DNA of 64,000 nucleotides, taken from positions 15,922,151-15,986,150 of the forward strand of contig OZ020492.1 in the NCBI GenBank assembly GCA_963971405.1, read 5' to 3'. The notes below the pieces were generated by a model that saw only the letters and a program-made list of their open reading frames with translations, was not told the DNA's origin and ran no database searches. Below, piece after piece: positions 1 through 12,260 of the stretch. Numbering within the stretch: position 1 is the stretch's first letter; every line of letters begins with the position of its first letter. The translations under genes were made by a program, and so were the position numbers. The DNA is from Psococerastis gibbosa. Taxonomy: Eukaryota > Arthropoda > Insecta > Psocodea > Psocidae.

Positions 1-66
1 CCACCCATAATCTGCCGCCCTGGGCTGTAGCCCAGTGGGTAAATCAGGCCCTGTATCTGCCTAGTT
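1..66. mobile_element. End of a short hAT-like element, cut by the window edge
   Basis: The text matches 52800-52871 (a terminus ending in CAGG(C/A)CCTG). The other end is outside the window. Confidence 0.5.
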
Positions 67-600
67 AAAAAAAAAACAATATCACGCTGAGGAGTGTTTG
101 CGAATGGCTCTGACCTCATTTCCGGAAGTGACCCGAATAATTTTTTACGCCACTGAATTATTGTAGCTACTGCGCTGCGGTTTTACCATTAGAAATGTTA
201 AAATCCTATTTAATTCTGACGGCTCTACCGGTCAATCCGCCTACACCATGCACCTTCTGAACCTCATTGGCTCTGAAAACCTAATACACACTTACTTCAT
301 ACATGACCAGATCATTTTATAAGGCAAGCATAAGGTACAATGGCAACTAACATTATTTTATTACCATTGCTATGATGTTCCTTAATGAACACAGGAATTT
401 TTCAGTAGACTGTAAGTGCACGTTATTGCTTTCCAATTTATTTGGTATTGCGGTTATATTTGTATTGTTTTACTGTGTTTTTACTGTATTTTGTATTTCT
501 TAACATTAACCAGGGAAATCGAACAGGGAAGTGGATGAGAAGGTAACGTGAATTTTCTTCAGTTCCAACTTGACATATTTCTAGTTTTCTAGTTTATTAA
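67..600. other. No gene recognised
   Basis: AT-rich sequence. I see no coding frame or repeat family that I can place. Confidence 0.5.
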
Positions 601-602
601 AC

Positions 603-766
603 GAAAAGATTAATCGCATGCAAACAATTTAATGAATGTATCCGATTGACCTTTTCAGTCGCCTCTGTAGGTTATTACCTGTGATGAGCACGACACGACT
701 CCGTTTGCATGGCGTGTAAAGACTCGCACAAGTGCAAGCACGTTACCACCTGGCCATCGAAGTCGA
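603..766 (-). mobile_element. SINE-B copy
   Basis: Reverse-oriented copy of the family whose head has an A-box-like TGGCCAGGTGG and whose body ends GCGATTAATCTTTT. It is nearly full length. Confidence 0.75.
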
Positions 767-782
767 TATATAAAGAAATACA

Positions 783-1000
783 TGGCCGTGCCCAGGGGGT
801 GGTCCAGGGAGTCCGGACCCCCCCCCCCCAATATTTTTTGAAATGTAAATCTGAATTGTTTGAAGAATTGGAATAAATTTATTTGAGTTTGAACACTGGA
901 TGGAACGGATTTTCATTAAAAAAAATTACGGGAAAAAGTTTTGTAGTTATGCTTACGAATCATCGTCTATTGAACTGTTACGTGCTTTTTTATATTTATT
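783..1000. mobile_element. G-run MITE fragment (GCCGTGCCCAGG family)
   Basis: One terminus (GGCCGTGCCCAGG, then GTCCGGACCCC) and internal sequence shared with 46119-46443 and 56647-56906. The second end is not clear. Confidence 0.55.
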
Positions 1001-1074
1001 TATAAAAAAAATGACCCTTCTGTTTGCAGTTATATTCGCACTTAAAATCTTAAAAAATTTAAGAAAATTTAAGA

Positions 1075-1165
1075 AAATTATTTACCATGAAATTACTCAT
1101 TTTCTCTATCTACTAATGTTGATAAATTGGAAAGCATGTTCGAGTAAACTCGGTAGTACCTGTTT
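1075..1165 (+). mobile_element. 3' end fragment of the GCTTTCC repeat family
   Basis: Matches the last ~90 bases of the long copies, including the near-palindrome CGAGTAAACTCGG. Confidence 0.7.
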
Positions 1166-1440
1166 AAACCTTGGCAGCCCTATGTATGGCCAAGAAAAAT
1201 ATAGGCAACCCTACGTTTTCATACTCTATAGACTTAGTACTAATGGCTAGTGTAAAAAATTTTCCATAAACACATCGGTGAAAATTCGACAAAAAAGTGA
1301 TTTTTTAATTTTGAATTATTGGTAGCCTGGCCAGGATTTTTCCAGGCAACTCATTATTTTTATGATCTTTAGCCTACTAAATTGCTTATAAAACCATTTT
1401 CATCCCATAACCAGATCGGTGAAGGTCGATCTTACTTCGG
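1150..1440 (+). repeat. Dispersed repeat R1, copy 1
   Basis: The same ~290 bases occur in reverse orientation at 40863-41145, with about 80% visible identity. The class is unknown. Confidence 0.75.
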
Positions 1441-1742
1441 ATCTTAGGCTATAAGGAGCCTGATGATAAGAGCATAGCAGCGCATATTAGATTTGTATTT
1501 TATTGGACTTTTAAGTCTCTTTGCAAATAAATAATTATTTATTAATTTATTTATTTTTAGTGATTGATTGATGTGAGGAATTTATTGAAATCATGCACAA
1601 TTTCATGATACTGAGAGATAGGAACTGTATAGCCTAATCAAAAAATCATAATATTATATTATTTTATTCAATCCCGAAATACCGGGATTCTCTCTATGCG
1701 ATATACCGCGATTGTCGAGAGAAAAAAATGGTTGGGGATGCC

Positions 1743-1906
1743 CACTAGTGGATCTAGAAATTTTTAGAGGGGTTGGCTGAGCTAGTGAATATAGGTCTAT
1801 GATAGAATGAAGATTTTTTTGAAAGTGTGTTTTATCTAGTGTAAGTTGGGTAAGAGAGGGGGGGGGGGGCTTTAGCCCCATTAGCCCATAGCTGGATCCG
1901 CTGGTG
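1743..1906. mobile_element. hAT-like MITE, 164 bp
   Basis: Ends CACTAGTGGATC and GGATCCGCTGGTG are flanked by a perfect 8-bp duplication GGGATGCC (1735-1742, 1907-1914). A G run lies inside. Confidence 0.85.
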
Positions 1907-2389
1907 GGGATGCCGAATCTCGGGTTTGCGACCTCTAGTTTTGTTGTACAAACGAGCTTTGATAGTATGTAGTGGCGGATTTGCCAATTGGCAACTGAGG
2001 CAAATACCAATATCCGCGTACATTAAAGATTTTTTTTTGCTGCATATTATGTTTAAAAAAATTTTAAATAATTTTATTTATCAGATATTAAGGAATAATT
2101 TTTGAAATTTAAGCGCGAATTTCTGTTCAGTTGGTACATTTAAAAAATAAAATAAAAAATAGTTGTTTTATTTGGTTATATATGTCCGCGACAACGGCAG
2201 CTCCTATGTCCGCCCCTGGTTATGCAGGTATAGATATATCATTGCTAGACTGCCATTGGGTTTCGGCATGATTGCTTGTAAGTTGCAATTAATTGCTGCT
2301 GTGGTAAAGCTATAAGGCAAGCTGCCGGATATAATTTTGTGAATTTATTATTAAATTTATTATTACATTTATTATGGAATAACGGTTAA

Positions 2390-2620
2390 TGTAACAGCAA
2401 AGGCTTTCACGGCCGGAGTCGAATGAAGAACCAGTAGAATCCGGGCTGATGGGCCGTGGTCGAAATGAAAGCGAACTTCCAAATTTCCAAAAGGTTGTAT
2501 CTTAGAAGTCGACGCAGTTCCACTGAATATGTCGACCGCATATGTTGACGAAACGTTTGGAAGTTCACTTTCATTTCGACCACGGCCCATCAGCCCGGAT
2601 TCTACTGGTTCTTCATAGCG
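2390..2620. mobile_element. Foldback element F, copy 1
   Basis: Arms at 2425-2482 and 2552-2614 are inverted copies (AACCAGTAGAATCCGGGCTG outermost). A leader CAAAGGCTTTCACGGCCGG precedes the left arm only. It marks the left edge of the segmental duplication. Confidence 0.85.
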
Positions 2621-3208
2621 GTTAATAATAAACACCCAGACTAAGAGAAGTAGACATTAGGTCAATAAAAGTGATAGAACATGAACAAATAAGATATTTT
2701 TAATATTAGATTTATGTTCTCCGTCCCACTAATAAACAAATCTTCGCAGATGCAAGAATAATGCATCACAAGTACATCCATTAGAAAGGCCCCCGCACCT
2801 AGCAGGTTTTATGACTGCAGGAGAAATATTTTGCTGAACAATAAGTAAATATTGCCCGTCGACGATAACTTGAAACCCTGGTGAGTAAGGTAACTGTAGA
2901 AACCAGAGGTCAATGTGTTGTTATCGCGTGGGAGTCAATTCTGAAAGTTTATGGCTAGACTGTATAAGGTAAATATAAGTTGCACATCCCTGAAATATAT
3001 ATAGCTAGCGTCTGTTTTAAGATATTCGTGGGTGGTCGATGTTGGCTGGCTTTGTAACCTTGGAAGTAGAAATTGTGTTATTATACCAGCAAGACTATTG
3101 ATGTGATAATTTGCCTTTTATGTACGTAATAATGCATTGGCGTAATTTCAATATTTTTCAAGTTGACAATTAATTAGGGAAATTTCAAAACAATATTGTG
3201 ACTATTTT

Positions 3209-3337
3209 ATTATAAGTCAATGGTCAATGGTAAATGTGGTATTGACGTTTTAGTAGACATTAAAGACATACTAAAAATGCCTGCTACCACGTCAAAACCA
3301 TATTTACCATTGACCATTGACGTATGTGGAAACCCGC
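3209..3337. mobile_element. Palindromic MITE (CATTGACGTATGTGG family)
   Basis: Inverted arms around TCAATGGTCAATGG, with a core shared with 44387-44550 and 45397-45558 (GACATTAAAGACATACTAAA). It is absent from the paralogous site near 42725. Confidence 0.7.
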
Positions 3338-3835
3338 CTTAGTCGTATTTTTTCCAGTCGCAGAGGGGGGGGGGGTCAAATTACACCTCTGCACTCATGG
3401 GCTTCGCCAACTATTGACAGGGAGGAACAGCCCTACCTAGAGGCACAAAAATTACCTAGAAAAGTTCAATTTATTGCTTGTATTGGTTTTCACTTTTTAA
3501 TAGGCAACCTGAGGGGAAGGCCTTAAAGGTGCAAAAAATCAAGTACCACATGAAATATCTATCGTAAAGCCGTCGAAAATATCCCATCCTCTTGAAGAAA
3601 TGTTCCTAAGCATTTAAATGTAGCGTATTTCTGCATATGGGGCATTTCAAGTGAAGCGTATAACGAAAAATAGGTCAAGTGCTGGATTTTGTTCATAGTT
3701 GGGTTAATCCTACTTTTTTGGAAGCTATATAATGGTGCACGCTAATTGTTTTGGCTTAGTTTCCGATTTATGCGACTTCAAAGAATTGGAAAAATGTTAG
3801 GAACTGATTTTTTGATTGCTATTAATAAAGTTAAT

Positions 3836-4047
3836 AAAAAAATAAGGACTTTTTTTGTTCTATTACTAAGCCAACCTAGCGGAGTTAGAGCTATAAAGCC
3901 CTCTTACACTCAACTAGGAAGACCCTGGACCGCCTGCTTTACATGCCCTCCCAAGCATGGCCAGAAAATATAGAAAGTGTAGGACTCGAACCAACAACCT
4001 TTCGGGTGAATGTTAGAGTCCGTACCACTACTCTACATGTCAATTGG
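3836..4047 (-). mobile_element. SINE-A copy in SD1
   Basis: Read on the minus strand, it has a tRNA-like head (A-box TAGAGTAGTGG-like, B-box GGTTCGAGTCC) and a T/A-rich tail. SD1 copy 2 is uninterrupted here (43210-43230). Confidence 0.85.
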
Positions 4048-4329
4048 GTTGGGTTTTAACTAAATCGTGTTTAATTGAGAACATTAATTGATTTTCTTAT
4101 AAATTAGTTAAATTTAGAAATTATATTTTTGTTTCGTATGGTAAACCTTTAGAAGTAATGAACTAATTATGCTCGTAATTGGATTTGATTTACTGATCTT
4201 TAACCGAAATTGTATTCTTACCCGTCCATGCACTGATTATTGCAGATTGAATTTAATATCTTCATTCTAATTTCCCCTTTCCACCCAATCCTAATCGGTA
4301 AGGGAAATACGCGACTGCACGGCATGTTG

Positions 4330-4545
4330 TTCACCACAGGGTATGTAGAGTAGTGGTACATACTCCGACTTTCACCTGAAAGGTTGTTGGCTCGAGTCCC
4401 ACACTTACAACATTTTCTGGCCATACTTCGGAGGGCATGTATAGCAGGCGGTACCGGGTATTCCTAGTTGAGTTTAATAGAGGGCTTTATAGCCCTAACT
4501 TCACTAGGTTGGCTTAGTAATTAAACAAAAAAATTATTTTAATTT
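4330..4545 (+). mobile_element. SINE-A copy
   Basis: Head with A-box and B-box (GGCTCGAGTCC), body GCTTCGGAGGGCATGT, and an A/T-rich tail. Confidence 0.85.
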
Positions 4546-4869
4546 ATTAATTTATAAATCACGCAATGAGAGCTGTGATCAAGATATATGATTTTCTAGG
4601 CTCTGTCAGCTCTTTAGAATCAGGTCCGATTTTCACTTTAATTAGGGTAATTAATGCGATGGCTGTGAAATAAGAGAGTTTCATGTTCAGCATTAGGAGT
4701 TTAGTGTACTGTAGAAAGGCTAAAAGTCTCCCAGGATTAACGCGAGTGTGGATTTTATATTGTGCATTGTACGAGCCGTCTGGTAGGTCGGGCAATCTGT
4801 GAGCATGTGCTGCACAGTAAGTAGTCATACGCATTGGTTGCATTCCGGCGGTTGGTATTTGCTCACTAT

Positions 4870-5692
4870 TAAGCTGCGTCCAGACTGTGCATTAACGCAT
4901 TGCATTTCTGCAGAGCCGCAATACTTTTTCGTAGTGTGGAACAAAAGCCGAAACGCAATGCATTGGGGAACAGGGATTAAGGGATCCGCCAGTTGGCGGT
5001 CTTTGTCAAAGTAAACCCGATCGGCACGGTGTGGCCTGTGGTCTGGACGGCGTGGGATCCCCATTCTCGATGCATTCGCAAGCTCTCAGTACCCACGTGG
5101 TCTGGCCTCACTCATCTTCTGCTGTTGATTTGTGTCTCTTCTTCTATCAGTTCTATCTGCCATTGTCGAAAGAAATTTCGAAACCCCATATCACATCGAT
5201 ATTCCAGGTTCAGTTCGCCGACATCGTCCAGAATCAAATCTTACATTAAATCGCTGGCGTTGTATGTAGTCCTGCTTTTTAGACTCGGTCGAACCCAAAA
5301 TATTTTTTTCCTGCGCATAGGTGCACAAGACAAAATCACGGCAGCATCACTACATCTTTTTTTTTCAAGAATTGCGAGTGATACTGACCAAGGCCGTAGC
5401 CAAGGGGGGGTTCATGGGGGTTCAACCCCCCCCCCCCGAAATGAAATGGCTTGACACTTGACAGAATCGAATTTTAAGAGGAAATATAAAAACCACTATG
5501 TAATACCCAATGAAATTTTTAAACCCCCCCGAAAAAAATCCTGGCTACGGCCTTGATACTGACCTCGTTATCACACGTCCATCCATAATAATGCAACTGT
5601 AGTGTGGACGGAGACCTTAATGCAAAGCACTGCGGCTTTGCCGAAATGCAATGCGTTAATGCACCAGTCTGGACACGGCTTTAGGTATGAAA
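4870..5692. mobile_element. MITE with ~60-bp inverted ends, carrying a nested hAT-like element
   Basis: Left end AAGCTGCGTCCAGACTG and right end CCAGTCTGGACACGGCTT are inverted copies that extend through GCATTAACGCATTGCATTTC. The interior is unrelated and contains the 5389-5555 element. Confidence 0.7.
5389..5555. mobile_element. hAT-like MITE, 167 bp (CAAGGCCGTAGCC)
   Basis: Ends CAAGGCCGTAGCCA and TGGCTACGGCCTTG lie within perfect 8-bp duplications ATACTGAC (5381-5388, 5556-5563). G and C runs sit just inside the ends. Confidence 0.92.
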
Positions 5693-5699
5693 GAGTTGA

Positions 5700-6190
5700 A
5701 TGTGTAAGTTCTATAGGCAACCTCGCAAAAGATACCTCAAAGCGGCGCGACCTTGGCTAAAACTTGAATTCCTGCTGTGTCAGCAACACTGAGCTAACTA
5801 AATGCAACGGCAGTGGCGTAACCAGGCATCAGAATACTGAATGGTGAAAATATTAGTAAGTTGGAGCAAAAGCTCTGACAGCTGTATTAGGTATTTCTAC
5901 GCCAGTAGGATCATTCAACCCATACAACCCTTTTCCAAGCACCCGCTTTAATGTTTTTTTTTTTCATTTCGTCTCTTGAACCCTAAAAAGTTATTGAAAT
6001 TATTAGTCAAACATGCATTGTACCAGGAAAACGCTTTGCGAGACTACATGCCGAATTTCATCCAAATCTGTCAAATAGTTTGTACCAATTGCTGCCCCAT
6101 GCAAGGCATGTCACTGACCCCCAAAAAATATATCATAAAAATAGGGAAGCCTCCCCACTTCCCCAGCACCCACCTACTTCAAATCCGACT
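5700..6190. other. No gene recognised
   Basis: A possible hAT-like end (CAGTGGCGTAACCAGGC, 5812) has no partner that I can find. Otherwise featureless. Confidence 0.4.
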
Positions 6191-6196
6191 CAAAGA

Positions 6197-6440
6197 TTAG
6201 TAGTATGGTTGGACACAGTCCCAGGCCACGGTGTGGGCCCATAGGACAGGGGACCTCCTGATTATAGTGGATTCCGAACCACTTGGGAAACACAGTGAAG
6301 TCACACGATTAGTTCGGAGGTGACCAGGACAAGTCCTACCATGTTTCCCTACCGGCACTGTGCACACTACCAAGTTATCTGCATCTTTGAACCTGCTCTG
6401 GTCCGCTAGATTCAACTTGGTAAGGCGGCCGGCTTGACTC
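6197..6440 (-). mobile_element. SINE-D fragment
   Basis: Shares GGACCTCCTGATTATAGTGG and the following ~120 bases with 63850-63990, and is the reverse of 16495-16660. Confidence 0.7.
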
Positions 6441-6607
6441 AAAGATTAAATTGATCTTGTATAGCATTATTAACAGAAATATTTCTGGTAGTGGCATTTT
6501 GGTTAACCTCACAGGCGCTTTTTGCGCACCAACAAATAGAATCGCAGCACGCAATTTTTCCTCCCAGTATCGCATTATGTAACGCAGACGCTATGTAGTA
6601 TTTAATC

Positions 6608-6745
6608 ACTGTCAGTAAGGAAAACAGTGAGGAAAAAAAGAAAGCCAGCAAGAAAAACATGTTGGGACACGGGGGGGGGGGGCGTTAATTATCTAATGAG
6701 GAAAAAAGAAAGCAAGCAGGAAAAACATGTTGGGACACGGGGGTG
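6608..6745 (+). repeat. Imperfect tandem duplication, ~70 bp
   Basis: GAGGAAAAAAGAAAGC...ACATGTTGGGACACGGGGG occurs twice. Each copy ends in a G run. Confidence 0.75.
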
Positions 6746-7290
6746 GGGGGGGAGGGAGGGGGGGCGATTGCTCCATGCTCCAATACCCATGTATAGGAAT
6801 TAAACCCTATAACCAATTACTAACAAGAAATAAAGCAAATAATGGAAAAATTATATTCCGGGAAAAAGTAAAAGAAAGGTTAAAAGAATACAGAGCATAT
6901 TCACATAATATAAATGTAATCTTTTTAAATTTTTAATCTTAATTTTTTTTTAGCAGAGTATTTTTTATTTGAGAAAAAACAACAACAATGTAACAGGTAC
7001 TGATCGCGTACGGGCTTCTAAAGCCCAGCGATAACAGTTCTATTGTATTTGTAATGTGCACATACATTATTATTATTACGTGGAGGGTTGGGCTGACATA
7101 GGTCTGGAGACCCTTTGAACAGCATAATTATTGGGATCTCATCCCAATCATTCAAACTATGTCCTTAGCCAATTAATTAGCTGTTGAAAAACAGCAGCTT
7201 AACCTTGTTAGCGAAGACAACCATGTCCTTCAATGGCAAGTCAATCAGATCGACTTGGTCGATGTATGCAGCCCCAAAATTAAATATTAA

Positions 7291-7498
7291 ACATTGACTT
7301 TTTGTTCTATTACTAAGCTAATTAACCTAGCGGAGTTAGGCCTTTAAAGCCCTCTCTTACACTCAACTAGGAAGGCCCGGGACCGCCTGCTTTACATGCC
7401 CTCCGAAGCATGGCCAGAAAATGTAGCCAGTGTGGGACTCGAACCAACAACCTTTCGGGTGAAAGTCAGAGTCTGTACCACTATTCTACATGTCCTGA
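7291..7498 (-). mobile_element. SINE-A copy
   Basis: Reverse orientation. B-box complement at GGACTCGAACCAAC; tail on the left. Confidence 0.85.
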
Positions 7499-7574
7499 CC
7501 GTCCTGACAGTCAACCGCGCCCGCGTGCATATACATAATAATAAATTGTCTTGGAAATACATTCATTCACTCAT

Positions 7575-7870
7575 TCATTCTTTGCGTGGTAAAGCAGCTA
7601 CGGTTCGGCCACGTCCACATACTGGGCCCTGGGGGAAGGCAAGCTGGCTGGAAAAAGCTAGCCGAGGCCACTAGCCATTAGTCAGACCGAGGACAACCCT
7701 CTAGGAATGAATCAAAAACAACTGGGGGAGAAAAGGTGGAATACGAGGGGATGACAATCGACCGAGTGGACTATAAGAAAAGGACACCCCCCCCCCCCCC
7801 CACGCTGCGCCGCATGCGGCACACTAAGGAGGTAGAAGAAAATGAAGAAGAAGCAGAAGAAGAATTGTGG
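7575..7870 (+). mobile_element. LINE 3' end with GAA-rich tail
   Basis: Frameshifted text encodes the end of a LINE reverse-transcriptase ORF (R-x-FGHVH, then GRPRTTLEE-like), followed by a C run, ACGCTGCGCCGCATGCGGC and a GAA microsatellite tail. Related ends are at 61430-61620 and 63366-63420. Confidence 0.6.
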
Positions 7871-8179
7871 GACGGAAGGACTGTTTTAGACTTTCACAGA
7901 TATTGTTGAGACCTGCAAGCTAAGAGAGTATGTAGTGTAGTGCCAAAGGCGTAGCCAAGAATATTTCCGGAGGGGGGGGGGGGTCAAACCTGCCCCCAAA
8001 AAACCTGGGAATAATTTGTTTAGAATTTCTTTTTACAGTTTTTGGGGAAAATTCCTTTTAATTTGAGTAAATATTACAAAAGGTTGTCTACTATACTATC
8101 GAACTGTGCATCTGAGGGTTGACTATTTTGTTTTAGGCTAATGGCTCGAGTCTCTAATCTCCGAATTATTTCGTTTCAG

Positions 8180-8298
8180 AAGGTTCAAGCCACAAAATGA
8201 ATTACCACGGTAAGAAGATACGAGAGGAGAAAACATCTCCGGAAAATTTATGCCCAAAACCTGGAACAAGTGCTGAAACAGAACAAAGGCAACAAAAG
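8180..8298 (+). CDS. Gene A exon 1 (first visible coding exon)
   Basis: The acceptor is TTTCAG before 8180 and the donor is GTAAAT after 8298. From the ATG at 8197 the exon gives 34 codons and ends in phase 0. Its C-terminal GTSAE..Q..QQ motif matches the repeat unit of the 21583 exon, and both exons leave the same two bases of a split codon at their 5' end. A shorter exon ending at a strong GTAAGA donor at 8210 is possible. Confidence 0.55.
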
Positions 8299-11200
8299 GT
8301 AAATCCTAATCAGGTATTCCTAACTTAAAACCCATGGTATTGATACATACAAACTACAGCCGGAAGTTAAAAATAAGCTTGGGTTGCTGGTAATCTCTTA
8401 AATAACACAAAAAATTGCTTTAAAATTATGGATGCGCAATGGTTAATAACAATTATTGACTAATCAATAGCTAAAAATCTTAGTCTAAAGGGGATCCTTT
8501 ATGAAGTCAGGCAATCAATGAATGACATGACAATGTGTCGGCTTCTTATTCCATTTTTAATTACACTCTCTGATATTATACACGGAAGAAAAGACGGTAA
8601 GCCAATAGTTTACTCTCTGTTTCAAATTGTTTAAGGACGACGTTGCAGCAGAGCTCCCAATGCCCCAAAAGATTTTCCGACCATGGGAGGATGCTACAGT
8701 TGGTATCGAAATACAAGAACGCCGTTGCGAGGTATAGTTAAATCTTTACATGTCCGGTACTCACGAACGTTCGACGCGGCGTGTGACGCTGAGAAATTTA
8801 TCGTGTGAACAAATAGCCTGGTGATAGGTTGGTGCAAAGAAAAGTTAATTTCTGAGCGCAATTCCGAAAGTTTTGTGACAAGGACGCGTGTTCCGGGCGT
8901 GTTTAGGGGTAAACCCGTGCGGTTCTGTGCAACCGGCTTCACGCCAGCTGGCTATGGTTCGAAGAAATCTTCAGCTACAATGGAAAAGACAAAATCGCGA
9001 CTGGCAGAATCGAACTCAATGGCTGGACTATAGTGTATAACACACGGATACGATATAATACTACAATTAAAATTGATCAATAGATAGTAGAATGTTTTTA
9101 GGCAAATGGGCAAATCTCACAGACAGGTACCGTGTATTTGTTTGTTTCTCGAAAAGATTTTCCACTCCGTGATTAGCATTCTGTTTCTTTATTCCCCCGT
9201 GTATGAGCATCCTTTGGCTCAGACTCCCTGGACCGTAGCCGTTGATCTTTTTATATTGTACTCCATTTCTGCTAAGTCATTGTCCATTTTCAAGTGATGG
9301 TAATAAAAGGGTAACAGTCCCCGCATTGGCGGTATAGGGGCAGGCTAGTTCCTGTCAACTTGTAATAGAAATATACTACGCTTCAAAGGTCATTCACCTA
9401 TTAAAAACCCCGTAACCGTGATTACAAACCAATGGTAAACTTTCTGGTTCAAATTATTTCAGGATGAAGCTGCAGCTGAGAACGGAGTGGAGGCACCAAA
9501 TCCCCAAGTACCCCAATTGTTTTTCAAACCATGGGAGGATGCCACTACTGCGATAGAACTTCAAGAACGCCGTTGCGGGGTAATTTTATTAATCTTTAGC
9601 CTCCCGTAGGTATCTCCTTCCTTTGGTTCAGACCCTCAAGGCCGTAACTGTTGACCCCTTCATGTTTTACTCCATTTTTGCTGAATCATTGTCCATTTCC
9701 ACGCAAAGGTGATAAAAGTTTCCAGTCCCCGCAGTGGCGTATATGAGATATATTTTCGGGAAGGACTGAGACCAAATTGCCTCTTGCTATCAATTTCTTG
9801 CCGTGGGCAGAGGACCCAGAAGACGTTTCACCAACCAAACCACTTACTGTTCACTGCTGACCCGAACTTCTATTACATATGGCAAATTATGCATTACAAC
9901 AGCTCATTAGTTAATTTTGTCTTAAATTTTCCAATTTCGAGGGCGCTGCCCCACCCCCCCCCCCCTTCCTCCCCATATATACCCCAAAGAGTCCCCGGAG
10001 AAGATCGCTTACCTCTCCCGTTAGCCCCGGAAACCCGGCTACCACCGGGGTTGGCTACCCGATCTCCATCTTTTGCAGCAGAACCTATCGTTGAGGTTGG
10101 AGAAGGCTAGTTCCTGTCAACATGTTAGAAAAATATACTAGTCTGCGCATCAAAGGCTCTTTGCCCATTAAAACCCCCGTAAAATGTAGGCTACTACTAC
10201 TATCCAATAGTTGACTCTCTGTTTCAAATTGTTTCAGGGCGAAGATGCAGCCGAGATCGATGTGGGGGGACCGAATCCCCAAATCCCCCAAATGATTTTC
10301 AAACCCATGGAGAATGCTGGTATCAAACCACAAGAACGCCATCGCAAGGTATAATTAAATTCTCCACACCCAATATTTCTCCATCTTTGGTGAGAGAATA
10401 CTAAGTTAGAGCCACTTTTACGTACCGTACTTGGAGGGAAAAGTACGAGTAATAATGAAATGAAATGAGAAAGAAATATATTTCCCCAGAATTACCAAAA
10501 ATACAAATTACAAAAAGTAATAAATAACAATTGGAAAAAGCTGTGATTAGAAAGTAGGAAAATAGTGATTCAGGAAAGTAGGCAGGTAAAAATTCGAATG
10601 TGATTTGCTTTTTTTTATCATTATTATTAACAATATTAATGCAATTTAATTCAATTTTATTCATTTTCTTCAATACCTAAAATACATTATTCCATTTTTT
10701 CATGGTAAGGGCCCTAAGGGATAAATCCTCGCTGATCAGCACTGGACCCTTGTTTTATTGAAACTTAAACATAGAAATTATTGAGTTAAGAAAGACTAAC
10801 ACTACGTGATCTACTGACTAGGTACCACTAACTAAACTAAACTAAACTGACCTTATAGTAAAATTAATTATAATTAACTAAGTTAAACTACAATAAACTA
10901 CGTATTATTGTAAACTTATGTTAAACTAATATATAATAAACGATGATTGATGACGATGTAATTAAGGAAAGTATGTATAAATTTAAAAGAAAATAATGAA
11001 GTTTTATATTATTAGGTTTTAATTATTGCTATCCAATTTATACGTAGTATAAGGAAAGCTTTGTGACGGTCGAAATTTTCGATTCCGAGATTTCAACGGA
11101 TTTACATGTTTTAAGGTCCCAGGAACCCCAAAAAGTGGTTTTTACGAAATGTCTGTCTGTCTGTCTGTCTGTTCGTCGATTTTCGGGCAAACTACTCAGT

Positions 11201-12208
11201 CGATTTTGATGAAATTCTGCATGTAGGTTTACAAAAATCATACCTCGGGACCAGTTTTTTTATTTGGGGCTAACTCAATTTGGGGAGGGTTTTATTCTCA
11301 AAAAACGCCAAAAAAACTTCTAAAAAAATTATTTCTCAAAAACGACTCCAACGATTTCTTTTAAATTTACGTATATTGTAGTAGTTATTAATCTTAATAA
11401 AATGCGGGGGGTCGCTTGCCCCTTGATAGTTTGGTTCTGGGGGTAAAAAAATAAAAATAATTAAATTTTAATGAAAAATGACTAAAAAATAATTTTTCTG
11501 TGAAACCTTTCTATCGATGATTTCTACCTTCAGGCATGTATTAGGTGTTAAATTGAGTAACGAAACCGGACAGGTTGCTTTCCCAGAAAAGTATTTGGTT
11601 TTGTAGAAAAAATGTTTTTTTGAAAAAATGATAGAAAATTCACGCTCAAATGCATTGCGAGCCCTGCCAGTATTGCTGTGTGGTAATGTGTTGGTCTCAC
11701 CTATCTAGAATTTACCTCACCACCAGTGACGAGTGACGTCAGGTGGACAACCCCCCCCCCCCCCCCCCCCCGAGATATCGGAAAATAGGGAAATTATTTA
11801 CCATGAAATTACTCATTTTCTCTATCTACTAATTTTGATAAATTGGAAAGCATGTTCGAGTAAACTCGGACCGGTTCTGGTTAAGATTGTGCTATAATTT
11901 TCCTTCAGAAATTTAGTAATGGCTGACTTCAATTGATTACATACGATTAATGATTTTATATGTTCAGGAAGAAAGTTGCAAAGAGCGATAGAAATGTATA
12001 AATATGGGAATTTTTGTAAAGTTCTGAGTTGGGTTTGATGGCTTTGTGGTTGCAACCGGTACGAAAAATTTTATCTGTCATTTTTTGATCAATGACTAAT
12101 CACCGATCTCATAAAAGAAGAAAAAAATGTCACTTAATAGCGCAGAAATGAAATCAATAGAATTAATGAACAAAATATAAGTAGCCCATAGTAGTAATAT
12201 TTTTTTTT

Positions 12209-12260
<52 letters not shown>

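Larger units (their letters stand above)
2616..4300 (+). repeat. Segmental duplication SD1, copy 1
   Basis: Sequence blocks at 2616-2850, 2880-3200, 3340-3620, 3690-3835 and 4046-4290 recur in order at 40615-43490. This copy has gained a palindromic MITE (about 3209-3337) and a SINE (3836-4047) that the other copy lacks. Confidence 0.85.
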
